NCBI GenBank assembly: GCA_937952305.1
Contig: CALFZO010000096.1
Span: forward strand, 1 to 64,000
Reading direction: 5' to 3'
Length of the DNA stretch: 64,000 nucleotides
From: an uncultured Anaerolineales bacterium
GTDB lineage: Bacteria; Chloroflexota; Anaerolineae; Anaerolineales; UBA6663
The first letter of the stretch is position 1. The number at the start of each line of letters is the position of its first letter. Positions 39,653-48,697 of this stretch are shown in pieces. The notes under the pieces were generated by a model. It saw only the letters and a list, made by a program, of their open reading frames with translations, ran no database searches and was not told where the DNA came from. Made by a program: the position numbers and the translations under genes.

Positions 39653-41362
39653 TCACGGCATGGCGGCGGCCTCGTCCAGCGGCAGCTCCAAAGTCAGCCG
39701 GGCGCCGGGCGCCAGGGTCTCGGCGCTCAGCCGGCCCTGATGCCGCGCGGCGATGGCGTGGACGATGGCCAACCCCAGCCCATTGCCGGAGTAGCCGGCG
39801 GCGTTGCGCCCGCGATGAAAGCGCCGGAAAAGCAGCGGCAGGTCCGGCGCCGGGATGCCGATGCCGGAGTCTTCGACCTGCACGCGGACGAACCCCTCCC
39901 CGGCGGCGGCCCGCGCCGTCACGGTTCCGCCGGAGGGCGTGAACTTGACCGCGTTGTCCAGCAGATTCTCCAACGCCCGCCGCAATTGATCAGCCCGGCC
40001 GCGCACCCAGAGCGGCGCCGCCGGCAGTTCCAGGTCGAAATGCACGCCGCGCTGTTCGGCGCTCGAGGCGTACGGTTCGCTGGCGGCGCGCACCAGGTCG
40101 GCCAGGTCCACCCGTTCCGGCGCGGCGGGGCCGGCCTGGCCCTCGACGCGCGACAGCTCCAGCAGCTGGCCCACCAGCGAGGTTAGGCGCCCCAACTGGG
40201 CCTGGGCGCGGGCCAGCAGTTCAGGGCGTTCGTGTTCTGGGGCGGCGCCGGCCAATTCCAGGGTCAGGCGCAGGGCCGTGGCCGGCGTATTGAGCTCATG
40301 CGCGGCGTCGGCCACGAAGGCGCGCAGGGTGTGGACGGTGGCCTCCACCTGTTCGGCCATGGCGTTGAAGGACCGGGCCAGCGCGCCAAACTCGTCGGCG
40401 CGGCGGGGGTTGGCACGCGCGGCCAGGTCGCCGGCGGCCATGCTCTCCGTCACCGCTGTCAGCGCCGACAGCGGCACGGTGATGCGCCGGCTCACCCAGA
40501 CGCCGGCCGCGCCGGCCAGGGCGACGGCGACGAGGCTGGCGGCCGCCCAGGCCGTCATCGCGCTCACCAGGATTTCGTAACCATAGGTCGGGCCGTCGGA
40601 GAGCACCACCGTGCCGAGGCGCTGTCCGTCCGCCAGCGTGATGGGGTGCTCCACGCGCTCCGGCGAGCGCGGCGCATTCGCGGCTGGCGCGTCTAGCTCA
40701 AAGCCGAACAGCGAGCTGGTGAGCGGCATCATCACGCCAATGGGTCCGGCCGGATCGGTCAGCACCTGGGTGAAGCCGACCTCGCCTCCGGCCAGGCCGC
40801 CCTGCGAGTATTGAATGATGAGCGGTTGGGTCAGGCATTCATCCGGCGCGACCGGCACCGCTTCGGCCCGGCAGCCTTGCGTGACCAAGACGTCGGCGCC
40901 GGGGGGCGGTCCGGCTTCGGCCGAGATGAAAAACATGCCGGGTTGTGGCACCGGGGTCAGCGTGTTGAAGGTCTGAGCCGGCCCGACCGGGGCGCCCGCG
41001 GCCAGCCCGCCGGCCACGCCGCCTGACACCAGCACCACTTGCTGCGCTTCGGGCGGGCCGGAATCGGCCAGCCCCTGACCGTCGGCGCCCAGCACCTGCA
41101 CGCGCACCTGCAGCAGGAAGGCCCAGTTCGCGATCTGATCGGCCAGCACCCGCGCCGCCTCCGGCGCGCCGGGCTGCCAGAGCTGCTGCGCCAGAGCGCT
41201 GATCTGGCGGGCGTTGGTCCGCAGGTAATCGAGCTCGCGCTGGCGATAGTAGCCGCGCAGGGTGACGAGCATAACCAGGCCCGCGGCCAGCGCGGCGAGC
41301 GCCGCCACGCCGATGTAGCTCAGCGGCAGCCGCCAGCGGATCGATTTGAACGGTGTCGGCAT
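39653..41362 (-). CDS. Membrane sensor histidine kinase (HAMP-HisKA-HATPase)
   Basis: A 569-residue two-component sensor. TM1 is about 15-36. A large extracytoplasmic domain (about 40-260) has a paired Cys (GCRAEAVPVAPDECL) and Gly/Pro-rich loops. TM2 is about 262-285, followed by a HAMP domain ending near 335. The phospho-acceptor His is in DAAHELNTPATALRL near 354 (N instead of the usual R after L). The ATPase domain has ENLLDNAVKFTP (N box), VEDSGIGIPAPD (G1) and GNGLGLAIVHAIA (G2). It is the last gene of the leftward MacAB cassette, far from its likely partner regulator at 45740-46435. Confidence 0.92.
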   Translation of the reverse strand: MPTPFKSIRWRLPLSYIGVAALAALAAGLVMLVTLRGYYRQRELDYLRTNARQISALAQQLWQPGAPEAARVLADQIANWAFLLQVRVQVLGADGQGLADSGPPEAQQVVLVSGGVAGGLAAGAPVGPAQTFNTLTPVPQPGMFFISAEAGPPPGADVLVTQGCRAEAVPVAPDECLTQPLIIQYSQGGLAGGEVGFTQVLTDPAGPIGVMMPLTSSLFGFELDAPAANAPRSPERVEHPITLADGQRLGTVVLSDGPTYGYEILVSAMTAWAAASLVAVALAGAAGVWVSRRITVPLSALTAVTESMAAGDLAARANPRRADEFGALARSFNAMAEQVEATVHTLRAFVADAAHELNTPATALRLTLELAGAAPEHERPELLARAQAQLGRLTSLVGQLLELSRVEGQAGPAAPERVDLADLVRAASEPYASSAEQRGVHFDLELPAAPLWVRGRADQLRRALENLLDNAVKFTPSGGTVTARAAAGEGFVRVQVEDSGIGIPAPDLPLLFRRFHRGRNAAGYSGNGLGLAIVHAIAARHQGRLSAETLAPGARLTLELPLDEAAAMP

Positions 41363-41440
41363 ACGCGCCTCCTCCAGCCAGAGGATAAGCCGCCGGCCAG
41401 GCTTGTCAAACGGCGCCGGCCGGCTGGCGCCTGGACGAGC

Positions 41441-42091
41441 CTACGGTCCCGGCGCCTGCACGATCATCGGCTGGGAGTACAGCAGCAGGTCTGCAATCAC
41501 CCGGTCGCCGGTGCGCCGGCCCCACACAATCACGCTGGTGTTGCTGCTGAGCTCGTCCACGCTGCCCGGCGCCACCGTCTGCTGGATGACGCTCGTGGAG
41601 GCCTGGGCCGGATCGGGCGGCAGGTCAGGGGGCTGGGTGGTCTCGCGGTAAACGCGCGTAGCCTGCGTCACCACCACCTCCACCTGCGGGCCGTCATAGC
41701 TGCTCTGGGGGGCGGCGCCCGGCCCGCCGACGCTCATGGTCAACTGGCCCGTGCCGATGAACAGGCGGTTGTCCTCGCGGCTCACGAACACGCCCGTCAC
41801 TTCCGGCGGGAGCTGGGGCAGCTCAGGCGCCGGAGTGACCTGAATCTGGATTGACACCGGACCGCCCGACAAGGCGGCGCCGCCCTCGCCGCTGCCGCTG
41901 AGCATGAATTCCCCGGACCCGGTGACGTTACCTGGTCCGCTGAAGACCTGCGGCCCGGCCGCGGCGGGTTGATTCAACAAACGCCCGGCCAGAAAAGCCG
42001 CGCCCGTGAGCGCGAGGACGAGCACCAGACCCAAACCGAGGTACAAAGGCGTTCTGGATTTCTGAGGCGGCGGGGGAGCTTCCGGAAGCAT
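41441..42091 (-). CDS. Anchored accessory protein of the MacAB cassette, function unknown
   Basis: A 216-residue protein with a short Pro-rich cytoplasmic tail, one transmembrane helix (about 15-37) and an exported domain. The exported part starts with Gly/Ser-rich repeats (GPGNVTGSGEFMLSGSG) and continues with beta-rich segments: GVFVSREDNRLFIGTGQLT, VEVVVTQATRVYRET and VIVWGRRTGDRVIADLLLY. The ending resembles the OB-like DUF5666 pattern (TRVY..., VWGRRTGDRVIADLL). It lies between the permease and the kinase genes, so a sensing or coupling role at the surface is plausible but unproven. Confidence 0.72.
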   Translation of the reverse strand: MLPEAPPPPQKSRTPLYLGLGLVLVLALTGAAFLAGRLLNQPAAAGPQVFSGPGNVTGSGEFMLSGSGEGGAALSGGPVSIQIQVTPAPELPQLPPEVTGVFVSREDNRLFIGTGQLTMSVGGPGAAPQSSYDGPQVEVVVTQATRVYRETTQPPDLPPDPAQASTSVIQQTVAPGSVDELSSNTSVIVWGRRTGDRVIADLLLYSQPMIVQAPGP

Positions 42092-42140
42092 GGGGTTTCC
42101 TTTCGTGTTAGAGCGATCCGGCGGGCCGCGCCGGGCGCTA

Positions 42141-43433
42141 TCACTCGTAGCGTAAGGCCTCGATCGGGTCGAGCCGCGCGGCGCGCAAGGCCGGGTACAG
42201 GCCGAACACGAGGCCGGTGATCACGGCGATGCCGAGCGCCAGCGGGATACTATCCGGCGCGAGCAGGGCCAGGCCCTGGTTGAGGCTGGCGGCCAGCGGG
42301 ATGCTGAGCACGCCGGCGATGACGCCCAGGACGCCGCCGGCGACGCTGATGAGGGTGGCCTCCAGCAGAAACTGCAGGACGATATCGACCCCACGCGCGC
42401 CGATGGCCAGGCGCACGCCGATCTCGCGCGTGCGCTCGGTCACGCTCACCAGCATGACGTTCATGATGCCGATGCCGCCCACGCCCAGCGACACGACCGC
42501 CATGGCCGTCAGCAGCAGCGCGAAGGTGCGGGCGGCCTCCTGCTGCGCGCCGAGCACGTCTTTGCGCGTGGTCAGGTTGAAGTCGTCTGGGTAGGTGCCG
42601 TCCTCCCCGCGTGTGAGGCCATGCCGCTCGCGCAGGTAGGCCGCGATCTGGGCCTTGGCCGTGTCCATCTGGCTCTCGTCGGTGACGTGGGCCGTCAGGC
42701 TGACCGATGGCTCGTCCTCATACAGCCAGCGGATAGCGGTGCTGACCGGCAGGTAGAAGGTCTGGTCCGGGTTGGTGGTGTAGCGCTGCGCCTCGTCGGT
42801 GCTCTCCAGATCGGTGAGCACGCCGATCACGAGGCAGCGCTCGCGTCCCACCCACACGCTCGCGCCGATGGCCTGGTCGCCGCCGAACAGGTCCAGCGCG
42901 GTCTCGGCGCCCAGGACGCACACCGGCGCGGCCTCCAGCACCTCGGCCGCCGTGAAGAAGCGGCCCTGGCTCAGCAGCGCCTGGGGCGTGAGCGGCGCCC
43001 CCTCCGGCCAGCCCACCGGCTGAACCTGGGCGGCCGTGGCGAGGTCCTCGACCGCGCCGGCCGTGCTGCCGGTGAGCGACAGATCCAGCGCGGCGCGGCC
43101 GAAGCGCACTTTGGCCTGGCCGCCCACCGACATATCGACCTTGTCCACCAGCGGCACGGCCGCCGGCATCCGCAGGCCGTCGTCGTAGGACAGGATCCGG
43201 CCTAAAGCCGAGAGCTCGCCGTCGTCGAACTGCAGGCGCGCGCTGATCTGCACCTGGTCGGCGCCCAGGAAGCGGAAACGCGCTTCCACAGCCGCGCGCG
43301 CGCCGTTGCCCAGCGCCAGCATGGCGATGACGGACGCCACGCCGATGATGACGCCGAGCATAGTCAGCGCGGCGCGCAGCTTGTTGGCGGCCACGCCGCG
43401 CCAGGCGGTGAGGAAGAGGTGGGTCGCGGTCAT
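42141..43433 (-). CDS. MacB-type ABC transporter permease (FtsX family)
   Basis: A 430-residue permease with the MacB/FtsX layout. TM1 is near 15-40 (LRAALTMLGVIIGVASVIAML, family signature NK-x-R-A-x-L-T-x-L-G). A long periplasmic MacB_PCD domain spans about 45-290, followed by three helices in the last 130 residues. The junction EIGVRLAIGARGVDIVLQFLLEA is the typical E-I-G-x-R-x-A-x-G-A motif. ATG 43433 is chosen over an upstream ATG because it lies 7 nt after the ATPase gene stop. It acts with the ATPase and adaptor encoded upstream; the substrate is unknown. Confidence 0.93.
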   Translation of the reverse strand: MTATHLFLTAWRGVAANKLRAALTMLGVIIGVASVIAMLALGNGARAAVEARFRFLGADQVQISARLQFDDGELSALGRILSYDDGLRMPAAVPLVDKVDMSVGGQAKVRFGRAALDLSLTGSTAGAVEDLATAAQVQPVGWPEGAPLTPQALLSQGRFFTAAEVLEAAPVCVLGAETALDLFGGDQAIGASVWVGRERCLVIGVLTDLESTDEAQRYTTNPDQTFYLPVSTAIRWLYEDEPSVSLTAHVTDESQMDTAKAQIAAYLRERHGLTRGEDGTYPDDFNLTTRKDVLGAQQEAARTFALLLTAMAVVSLGVGGIGIMNVMLVSVTERTREIGVRLAIGARGVDIVLQFLLEATLISVAGGVLGVIAGVLSIPLAASLNQGLALLAPDSIPLALGIAVITGLVFGLYPALRAARLDPIEALRYE

Positions 43434-43440
43434 GGCAGCC

Positions 43441-44115
43441 TCACGCCACGATCTGGCCGTCGCGCATGCGCAGGCAGCGCTGGGCGTGCGCGGCAATCTG
43501 GGCGTCGTGCGTCACGATCAGGAGGGTGCGGCCCTCGCGCGAGAGCTCGGCCAGCAAGGCCAGGATGTCGGCGCCGGTGGCGCTGTCCAGGTTGCCGGTG
43601 GGCTCGTCGGCCAGCAGGATGGCGGGCTGGGCCACCAGCGCGCGGGCGATGGCGACGCGCTGGCGCTCGCCGCCCGACAGCGCGCTGGGCCGATGCCGCG
43701 CCCGCTCCGCCAGCCCCACGCGCGCCAACATCTGGGCCGCCTGCTGCTGGACGTCGCCGGGCTGACGCCGGTACAACAACGGCAGGGCGACGTTCTCCAG
43801 CGCGGTGAGGCGGGGCAGGAGGTTGAAGTTCTGAAAGATGAGGCCGATGCGCTGGTTGCGCAGGCGCGTGCGCGCGTCGCGGGAGAGGCCGCCCACTTCG
43901 CGGCCCTCCAGGCGGTAGCCTCCGGCCGTGGGCGTCTCCAGGCAGCCCAGCAGGTGCAGCAACGTGGATTTGCCGCTGCCGGAAGCGCCCATCAGGGCCA
44001 CAAACTCGCCCGCGTTGATCGTCAGCGTCACGGCGCGCAGGGCGTGCACGGTGGTCGTGCCCATGCGGTAGGCGCGGCTGAGGCCCTCGGTCTCGATCAC
44101 GGGTCCGGCGTTCAT
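43441..44115 (-). CDS. MacB/LolD-type ABC transporter ATPase
   Basis: A 224-residue ATPase. Walker A GASGSGKST is near 40, Q-loop IFQNFNLLPRL, signature LSGGERQRVAIARAL, Walker B ILLADEPTGNLDS, H-loop IVTHD. The NFNLLPRLTALENV stretch is typical of the MacB/LolD/FtsE group. The start overlaps the adaptor gene stop by 4 nt (ATGA read on the minus strand), so synthesis is coupled. Confidence 0.96.
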   Translation of the reverse strand: MNAGPVIETEGLSRAYRMGTTTVHALRAVTLTINAGEFVALMGASGSGKSTLLHLLGCLETPTAGGYRLEGREVGGLSRDARTRLRNQRIGLIFQNFNLLPRLTALENVALPLLYRRQPGDVQQQAAQMLARVGLAERARHRPSALSGGERQRVAIARALVAQPAILLADEPTGNLDSATGADILALLAELSREGRTLLIVTHDAQIAAHAQRCLRMRDGQIVA

Positions 44116-45656
44116 CGAGCCACCACGGCTTCGCCCGCCTGCAGGCCGGAGAGCACCTCGACGTACGTGTCGCCGCGCAGGCCGATGGTGAGCGTGCGCT
44201 TCTGGATGGCGCTGCCCGTCCAGACCTCCACGCTGGCCGTGCCATCGGCGGAGGCCTGCGCCAGCGCGCGCGGCAGGCACAGCACCCCCTGGCGCTCGGC
44301 GATGACGACGGCGGCGTCGGCGCTCATGCCCGCAAACAAGGCGGCCGGCACACGGCTGAGCGCCAGATACACGTGGTACAACGGACGGTCGCCGGCCAGG
44401 CGCTGCGGCACAATAGCCGTGACCGTGCCGGTGATAACATCGCTGGGCCAGGCGTCGAAGTAGATGTCAGCGGCCTGGCCGGTGGACACGTACGGCACGT
44501 CTTCCTCGATGACGGTGGCTTCCACCTCCACGGCCTGCGGGTCGGCCAAGGTGAACAGGGCGGCGGCGGCCGGAAGGGTTTCGCCGAGCCGGGCGTTCAC
44601 TTCCAGGACCACGCCCGCGAACGGCGCGCGGACTTCGATCTGCTCCACCACGTGCTCGGCCTCAGTCAGGACGGCCGCGGCTTTGTCCACGCGGGCCTGC
44701 GCCGCCGCCACCGCGTTGGGGTCGGGGCCGGACTGCCGGGCGGCCAGCTCGGCTTCGGCTTGCTCCAGTTTGACGTGGGCCATCTCCGACTCGGCCTGGT
44801 AGCGCGCCAACAAAGCGGCGTTGGGGCCGCTTTGCGCCGATTGCAGGCTGGCCAGGGTCTGGTCGTAGGCGGCCTGGGCGTTGCGCACGTTGTTGGCCAG
44901 GTTCTCGCGCTCCGTGTCGATCCGCAGTTGCAGCGTCAGTTGCTTGTTGAGTTCGGCCAGGTATTGGCTTTGGGCCTTCTGGAGTTCCTCCAGGGTATCC
45001 TGCCGCGGGGTCTCGTCGTACTTCGTCTGAGCCTCGTCCAGGCGGTGCTTGTACCAGCTGGTGACGAAGATCTGGTCCTGGAGCGCCGACGCCTCCGGGC
45101 TCACCTGGCCCAGTTGCTGGTTGGCTTTGGCCGTGTCCAGCGCGACCCGGGCATCCTCGACTCCGTCGAGCAGCGCCGCGCCGACCGGGTGGAGCACGCT
45201 GTTCAGGCTGCGCTGGGAGGCCGTGACGACCTGCTGGGCTTCGAGGACGGCCAGCCTGGCCTGCGCGGCCACCAGCGGCGCGTTGGCGTAGATCTCGGCC
45301 AGAGCCTGTTCGGCCTGGGCCAACTCCAGCTCGGCGGCGGCGCGGGCCGCTGCATACTTCTCCGGGTCGGCCAGGCGCGCCAGGATCTGACCCGCGCTCA
45401 CCGTTTCGCCGGCGCGCACCAGCACTTCCGCCAGCCGCCCGGCTGCGGGCATTTCCAGTTTGACGGTGCGCGTGTTGACCAGGCTGCCGGGGGCCGTCAC
45501 CGTCTGCTGAACGTCGCAGGTCGCCGCGGTGACGGTCAGCGGCGCGGTCGGCGCCTCCGCGGCCGGCGGCTGATTGCTGACAAAGCCCCAATAGCCGGCG
45601 CCGGCCACCAGGCCGACGACCGCCGCCACTGCCAGGAACACCCAAAGTCGCTTCAT
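44112..45656 (-). CDS. MacA/HlyD-type adaptor (membrane fusion) protein
   Basis: A 514-residue protein with an N-terminal anchor (about 4-24). A split lipoyl domain follows (TVTAPGSLVNTRTVKLEMPAAG and GQILARLAD, paired with VRAPFAGVVLEVNARLGE). A long alpha-helical hairpin (about 105-310) is rich in Ala, Gln and Glu. Then come a beta-barrel domain (VEVEATVIEEDVPYVSTGQ) and a C-terminal membrane-proximal domain (TIGLRGDTYVEVLSGLQAGE). AAGGAGG lies 5 nt upstream. It is the first transport gene after the response regulator. In a probably single-membrane phylum it would stabilise the MacB pump rather than bridge to an outer membrane. Confidence 0.92.
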   Translation of the reverse strand: MKRLWVFLAVAAVVGLVAGAGYWGFVSNQPPAAEAPTAPLTVTAATCDVQQTVTAPGSLVNTRTVKLEMPAAGRLAEVLVRAGETVSAGQILARLADPEKYAAARAAAELELAQAEQALAEIYANAPLVAAQARLAVLEAQQVVTASQRSLNSVLHPVGAALLDGVEDARVALDTAKANQQLGQVSPEASALQDQIFVTSWYKHRLDEAQTKYDETPRQDTLEELQKAQSQYLAELNKQLTLQLRIDTERENLANNVRNAQAAYDQTLASLQSAQSGPNAALLARYQAESEMAHVKLEQAEAELAARQSGPDPNAVAAAQARVDKAAAVLTEAEHVVEQIEVRAPFAGVVLEVNARLGETLPAAAALFTLADPQAVEVEATVIEEDVPYVSTGQAADIYFDAWPSDVITGTVTAIVPQRLAGDRPLYHVYLALSRVPAALFAGMSADAAVVIAERQGVLCLPRALAQASADGTASVEVWTGSAIQKRTLTIGLRGDTYVEVLSGLQAGEAVVAR

Positions 45657-45739
45657 GCCGGCCTCCTTAACCGGGCCGAGTGTAGGCGGCGGAGGTGGCG
45701 CGGCGGTTGCGGGCGGATTACGTTTTAGTAATCGGGGGG

Positions 45740-46435
45740 TCAGTCCGAGACGAGCCGGTAGCCCACGCCGGGGACGGTGAGCAGGAGCTGCGGCCGGCCG
45801 GGGTCCGGCTCGATCTTCTCGCGCAGGCGGCGGACGTGGACGTTGACGGCGCGTTCGCTTTCCAGGTCGGCGGCGTAGCCCCAGACCGCCTCCACGATCT
45901 GGCCGCGGCTGAGCGCCAGATCGCGATGGCGGGCGAGATACACCAGCAGCTTGAACTCGGTGGGGGTCAGGTTGAGCAAGGTCTGGTCCCGTAGGACCTG
46001 GCTGCGGGCGAGGTCGATCCGCAGGTCGCCCACAAACAGCACGTTGGCTTCGGCCGCTAGTTCGCCGTAGGCGCGGCGCAGGTGCGCGCGCAGCCGCGAG
46101 AGCAGCTCGCGCAGGCTGAAGGGCTTGACGATGTAGTCGTCCGCGCCCATCTCCAGGCCCAGCACCTTGTCCATCTCGGCCTGCTGCGCCGTCAGGATCA
46201 GGATCGGCTGGCGCAGGCCGGCCTGGCGCAGTTGGCGGCAGACGTCAAAGCCGAGCGCGTCCGGCAGGCGCAGGTCCAGCAGGATCAGGTGCGGCTGGGC
46301 CTGCCGCGCGAAGGCGCTGCCCTCCGCGCCCGTCGTCTTCCAGGTGACGAGATAGCCGGCGCCGGTCAGCGCTGCCTGCAGCCCCTGCGCCACATCCGGG
46401 TCATCTTCGATCAGCAGCACGTGGAACGGCGCCAT
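45740..46435 (-). CDS. OmpR/PhoB-family response regulator
   Basis: A 231-residue regulator. The receiver domain (1-120) has acidic residues at 10-12 (EDD), phospho-acceptor D54 (LLDLRLPD), T in ILTA and K near 104 (IVKPF). The winged-helix domain (about 130-230) reads LLNLTPTEFKLLVYLARH and ERAVNVHVRRLREKI...VPGVGYRL. It leads the leftward cassette for the MacAB-like pump and probably pairs with the histidine kinase at its far end. A -10-like TACAAT lies 7 nt before the start, with no SD. Confidence 0.94.
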   Translation of the reverse strand: MAPFHVLLIEDDPDVAQGLQAALTGAGYLVTWKTTGAEGSAFARQAQPHLILLDLRLPDALGFDVCRQLRQAGLRQPILILTAQQAEMDKVLGLEMGADDYIVKPFSLRELLSRLRAHLRRAYGELAAEANVLFVGDLRIDLARSQVLRDQTLLNLTPTEFKLLVYLARHRDLALSRGQIVEAVWGYAADLESERAVNVHVRRLREKIEPDPGRPQLLLTVPGVGYRLVSD

Positions 46436-46442
46436 GAGCTTG

Positions 46443-46448
46443 ATTGTA
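46443..46448 (-). promoter_or_regulatory. -10-like box, candidate leaderless promoter of the response regulator
   Basis: TACAAT on the minus strand, then exactly 7 nt and the ATG at 46435. No SD and no clear -35 are visible. Confidence 0.45.
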
Positions 46449-46506
46449 CGCGGATTTGTCGGCCACGATACAATTGTGCCATCACCTCCGATAGGCCCTA
46501 ACCTTC

Positions 46507-48555
46507 ATGCCCAATCGCCTTGCTTCCGCCGCTTCGCCGTATCTGCTGCAACATCAGGACAACCCCGTGGACTGGTACCCCTGGGGCGAGGCGGCTTTGG
46601 CACGCGCCAAGGCCGAGGACAAGCCGATCTTTCTGAGCATCGGCTATGCGGCCTGCCATTGGTGCCATGTGATGGCCCACGAGTCATTCGAGGACCCGGC
46701 CACGGCCCGGTTGATGAACGAGCTGTATGTCAATGTCAAGGTGGACCGTGAGGAGCGCCCGGACCTGGATTCGATCTATATGAACGCCGTCGTCGCCCTG
46801 ACCGGGCAGGGCGGCTGGCCGATGAGCGTGTGGCTGACCCCGGACGGCGTGCCCTTCTACGGCGGCACGTACTTCCCGCCGACGCCGCGCGGCGGGATGC
46901 CGGCCTTCTCCCAGGTGCTGCTGGGCGTGCACGATGCCTGGCGCAACCGCCGCGAGCAGGTGCTGGCCGGCGGGCAAGACTTGCTCGCGCACCTGCGCCA
47001 GGCGGCGGCCGGCCTGCCCGCGGCCGGCGGTCTGCCGGGGCGGGACGCCCTGGCGGCCGCGGTCAAGAGCCTGTGGAGCAGCTTCGATTGGCGCGACTTC
47101 GGCTGGGGCCGCGCCCCCAAGTTCCCGCAGCCGATGACGCTCGAATTCTGCCTGCGCTATCACACGCTGACCGGCGAGGTGACGCCGCTGGAGATGGCCG
47201 TCAAGACGCTGCGGGCCATGGCGCGCGGCGGGTTGTTCGACCAGCTCGGCGGCGGTTTTCACCGCTACTCGGTTGACGCCGTCTGGCTGGTCCCGCACTT
47301 TGAGAAAATGCTGTACGACAACGCCCAGCTCGCGCGCGTCTACCTGCACGCCTGGCAGGCCACGCGCGAGCCGGAGTTCCGGCGCGTGGCCGAGGCCACG
47401 CTGGACTATCTCCAGCGTGAGATGACCGATCCAGCGGGCGGTTTCTACGCGACCACGGACGCCGACTCGGAGGGCGAGGAGGGCAAGTTCTTCGTCTGGT
47501 CGGAGGCGGAAGTTGACGCGGTCCTGGGCGCGGATGCCGCGCTCTTCAAAGCGGCTTATGGCGTGACGGCGCCCGGCAACTTCGAAGGCCACAACATCCT
47601 GTGGGCGGCGCAGGAAGCCGCGGCGCTGGCCGAAAAGTTTGGGCTCACTGTGACCGAGGTGGAGTCCCGGCTGGCGGCGGGGCGGCGCGCGCTCCTGGCC
47701 GAGCGCGAGCGCCGTGTGCGGCCCGGCCTGGACGACAAAGTCCTGGCGGCCTGGAACGGGCTGGCGCTGGCCGCCTTCGCCGAAGCCGCGCGCGTCCTGG
47801 GCCGCGCAGACTATGCGCGCACCGCCGTCGCCAACGCCGAGTTCCTGCTCGCCACGCTGCGCGGGCCGGACGGCCGGCTGCGGCGCTCCTGGCGCGCCGG
47901 CGTGGCGGCCGGCAACGGCTTCCTGGAGGACTACGCTTACGTGGCCGAAGGGCTGCTGGCGCTGTATGAGGCCACGTTCACGCCGCGCTACTTCGAGGCG
48001 GCGCAGGCGCTGATGAACACGGTCCTGCAGGCCTTCGCCGACCCGGCCGGCGGCTTCTTCGACACCAGCGATGACCACGAGACGCTGGTGGTGCGGCCCA
48101 AAGACACGCAGGACAACGCCACGCCGTCCGGCAACGCTATAGCGGCCACGGTCCTGCTGAAGCTGGCCGCCTACACCGGCGCCGTCCACTATCGTGAAGC
48201 CGCCGAGCGCGCCCTCGCCACCGTCGGGCCGCAGCTGGCGCGCTATCCCACCGGTTTCGGCCAATGGCTCAGCGCGGCCGCATTTGCGCTCGCTCAGCCG
48301 AAGGAAGTAGCCTTGGTGGGTGACCCGCGGGCCGACGATATGCGCGCGCTGCTCGACGTCGTCTTCGGCCCGTACCGGCCGTTTCAGGTGGTCGCTCTGC
48401 GCCGCCCCGGCGAGCCGCCGGCGCTGCCTTTGCTGGAAGGCCGCGAACCGATCGCGGGCCGCGCCACAGCCGCCGTCTGTTTCAACTTCACCTGCCGTCT
48501 GCCGGTCACCGATCCGGCGGCCCTTGCCGAGCAGCTGACCCACACCGCGCCTTGA
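46507..48555 (+). CDS. DUF255/YyaL thioredoxin-domain protein
   Basis: A 682-residue cytoplasmic protein of the YyaL/SPATA20 family. The N-terminal thioredoxin-like domain (1-160) starts LASAASPYLLQHQDNPVDWYPWG and has the paired Cys C-H-W-C (AACHWCHVMAHESF) near 57. The rest is an alpha/alpha-barrel like N-acylglucosamine epimerases or six-hairpin glycosidases (GLFDQLGGGFHRYSVD, HFEKMLYDNAQL, DDKVLAAWNGLALAA). The biochemical role is not established. Single-gene unit, divergent from the response regulator by 71 bp, with no obvious SD. Confidence 0.92.
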   Translation: MPNRLASAASPYLLQHQDNPVDWYPWGEAALARAKAEDKPIFLSIGYAACHWCHVMAHESFEDPATARLMNELYVNVKVDREERPDLDSIYMNAVVALTGQGGWPMSVWLTPDGVPFYGGTYFPPTPRGGMPAFSQVLLGVHDAWRNRREQVLAGGQDLLAHLRQAAAGLPAAGGLPGRDALAAAVKSLWSSFDWRDFGWGRAPKFPQPMTLEFCLRYHTLTGEVTPLEMAVKTLRAMARGGLFDQLGGGFHRYSVDAVWLVPHFEKMLYDNAQLARVYLHAWQATREPEFRRVAEATLDYLQREMTDPAGGFYATTDADSEGEEGKFFVWSEAEVDAVLGADAALFKAAYGVTAPGNFEGHNILWAAQEAAALAEKFGLTVTEVESRLAAGRRALLAERERRVRPGLDDKVLAAWNGLALAAFAEAARVLGRADYARTAVANAEFLLATLRGPDGRLRRSWRAGVAAGNGFLEDYAYVAEGLLALYEATFTPRYFEAAQALMNTVLQAFADPAGGFFDTSDDHETLVVRPKDTQDNATPSGNAIAATVLLKLAAYTGAVHYREAAERALATVGPQLARYPTGFGQWLSAAAFALAQPKEVALVGDPRADDMRALLDVVFGPYRPFQVVALRRPGEPPALPLLEGREPIAGRATAAVCFNFTCRLPVTDPAALAEQLTHTAP

Positions 48556-48616
48556 CCAACTTCATCTCCCTTAAGACGCGCAGGGTTGGGCTTAGTTAGT
48601 CATCGGCCCAGGCGCG

Positions 48617-48644
48617 TTGCGCCTCCCAGTCCTTGTCATATACT
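48617..48644 (+). promoter_or_regulatory. Candidate promoter of the cadherin-like surface protein
   Basis: TTGCGC (48617-48622), 16-nt spacer, TATACT (48639-48644), about 53 nt before the GTG start. Confidence 0.45.
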
Positions 48645-48697
48645 CTGAACAGCCCCGGCGTATAGGGTGGCAGGCGCGCCCGGGCGGGAGACTCACT

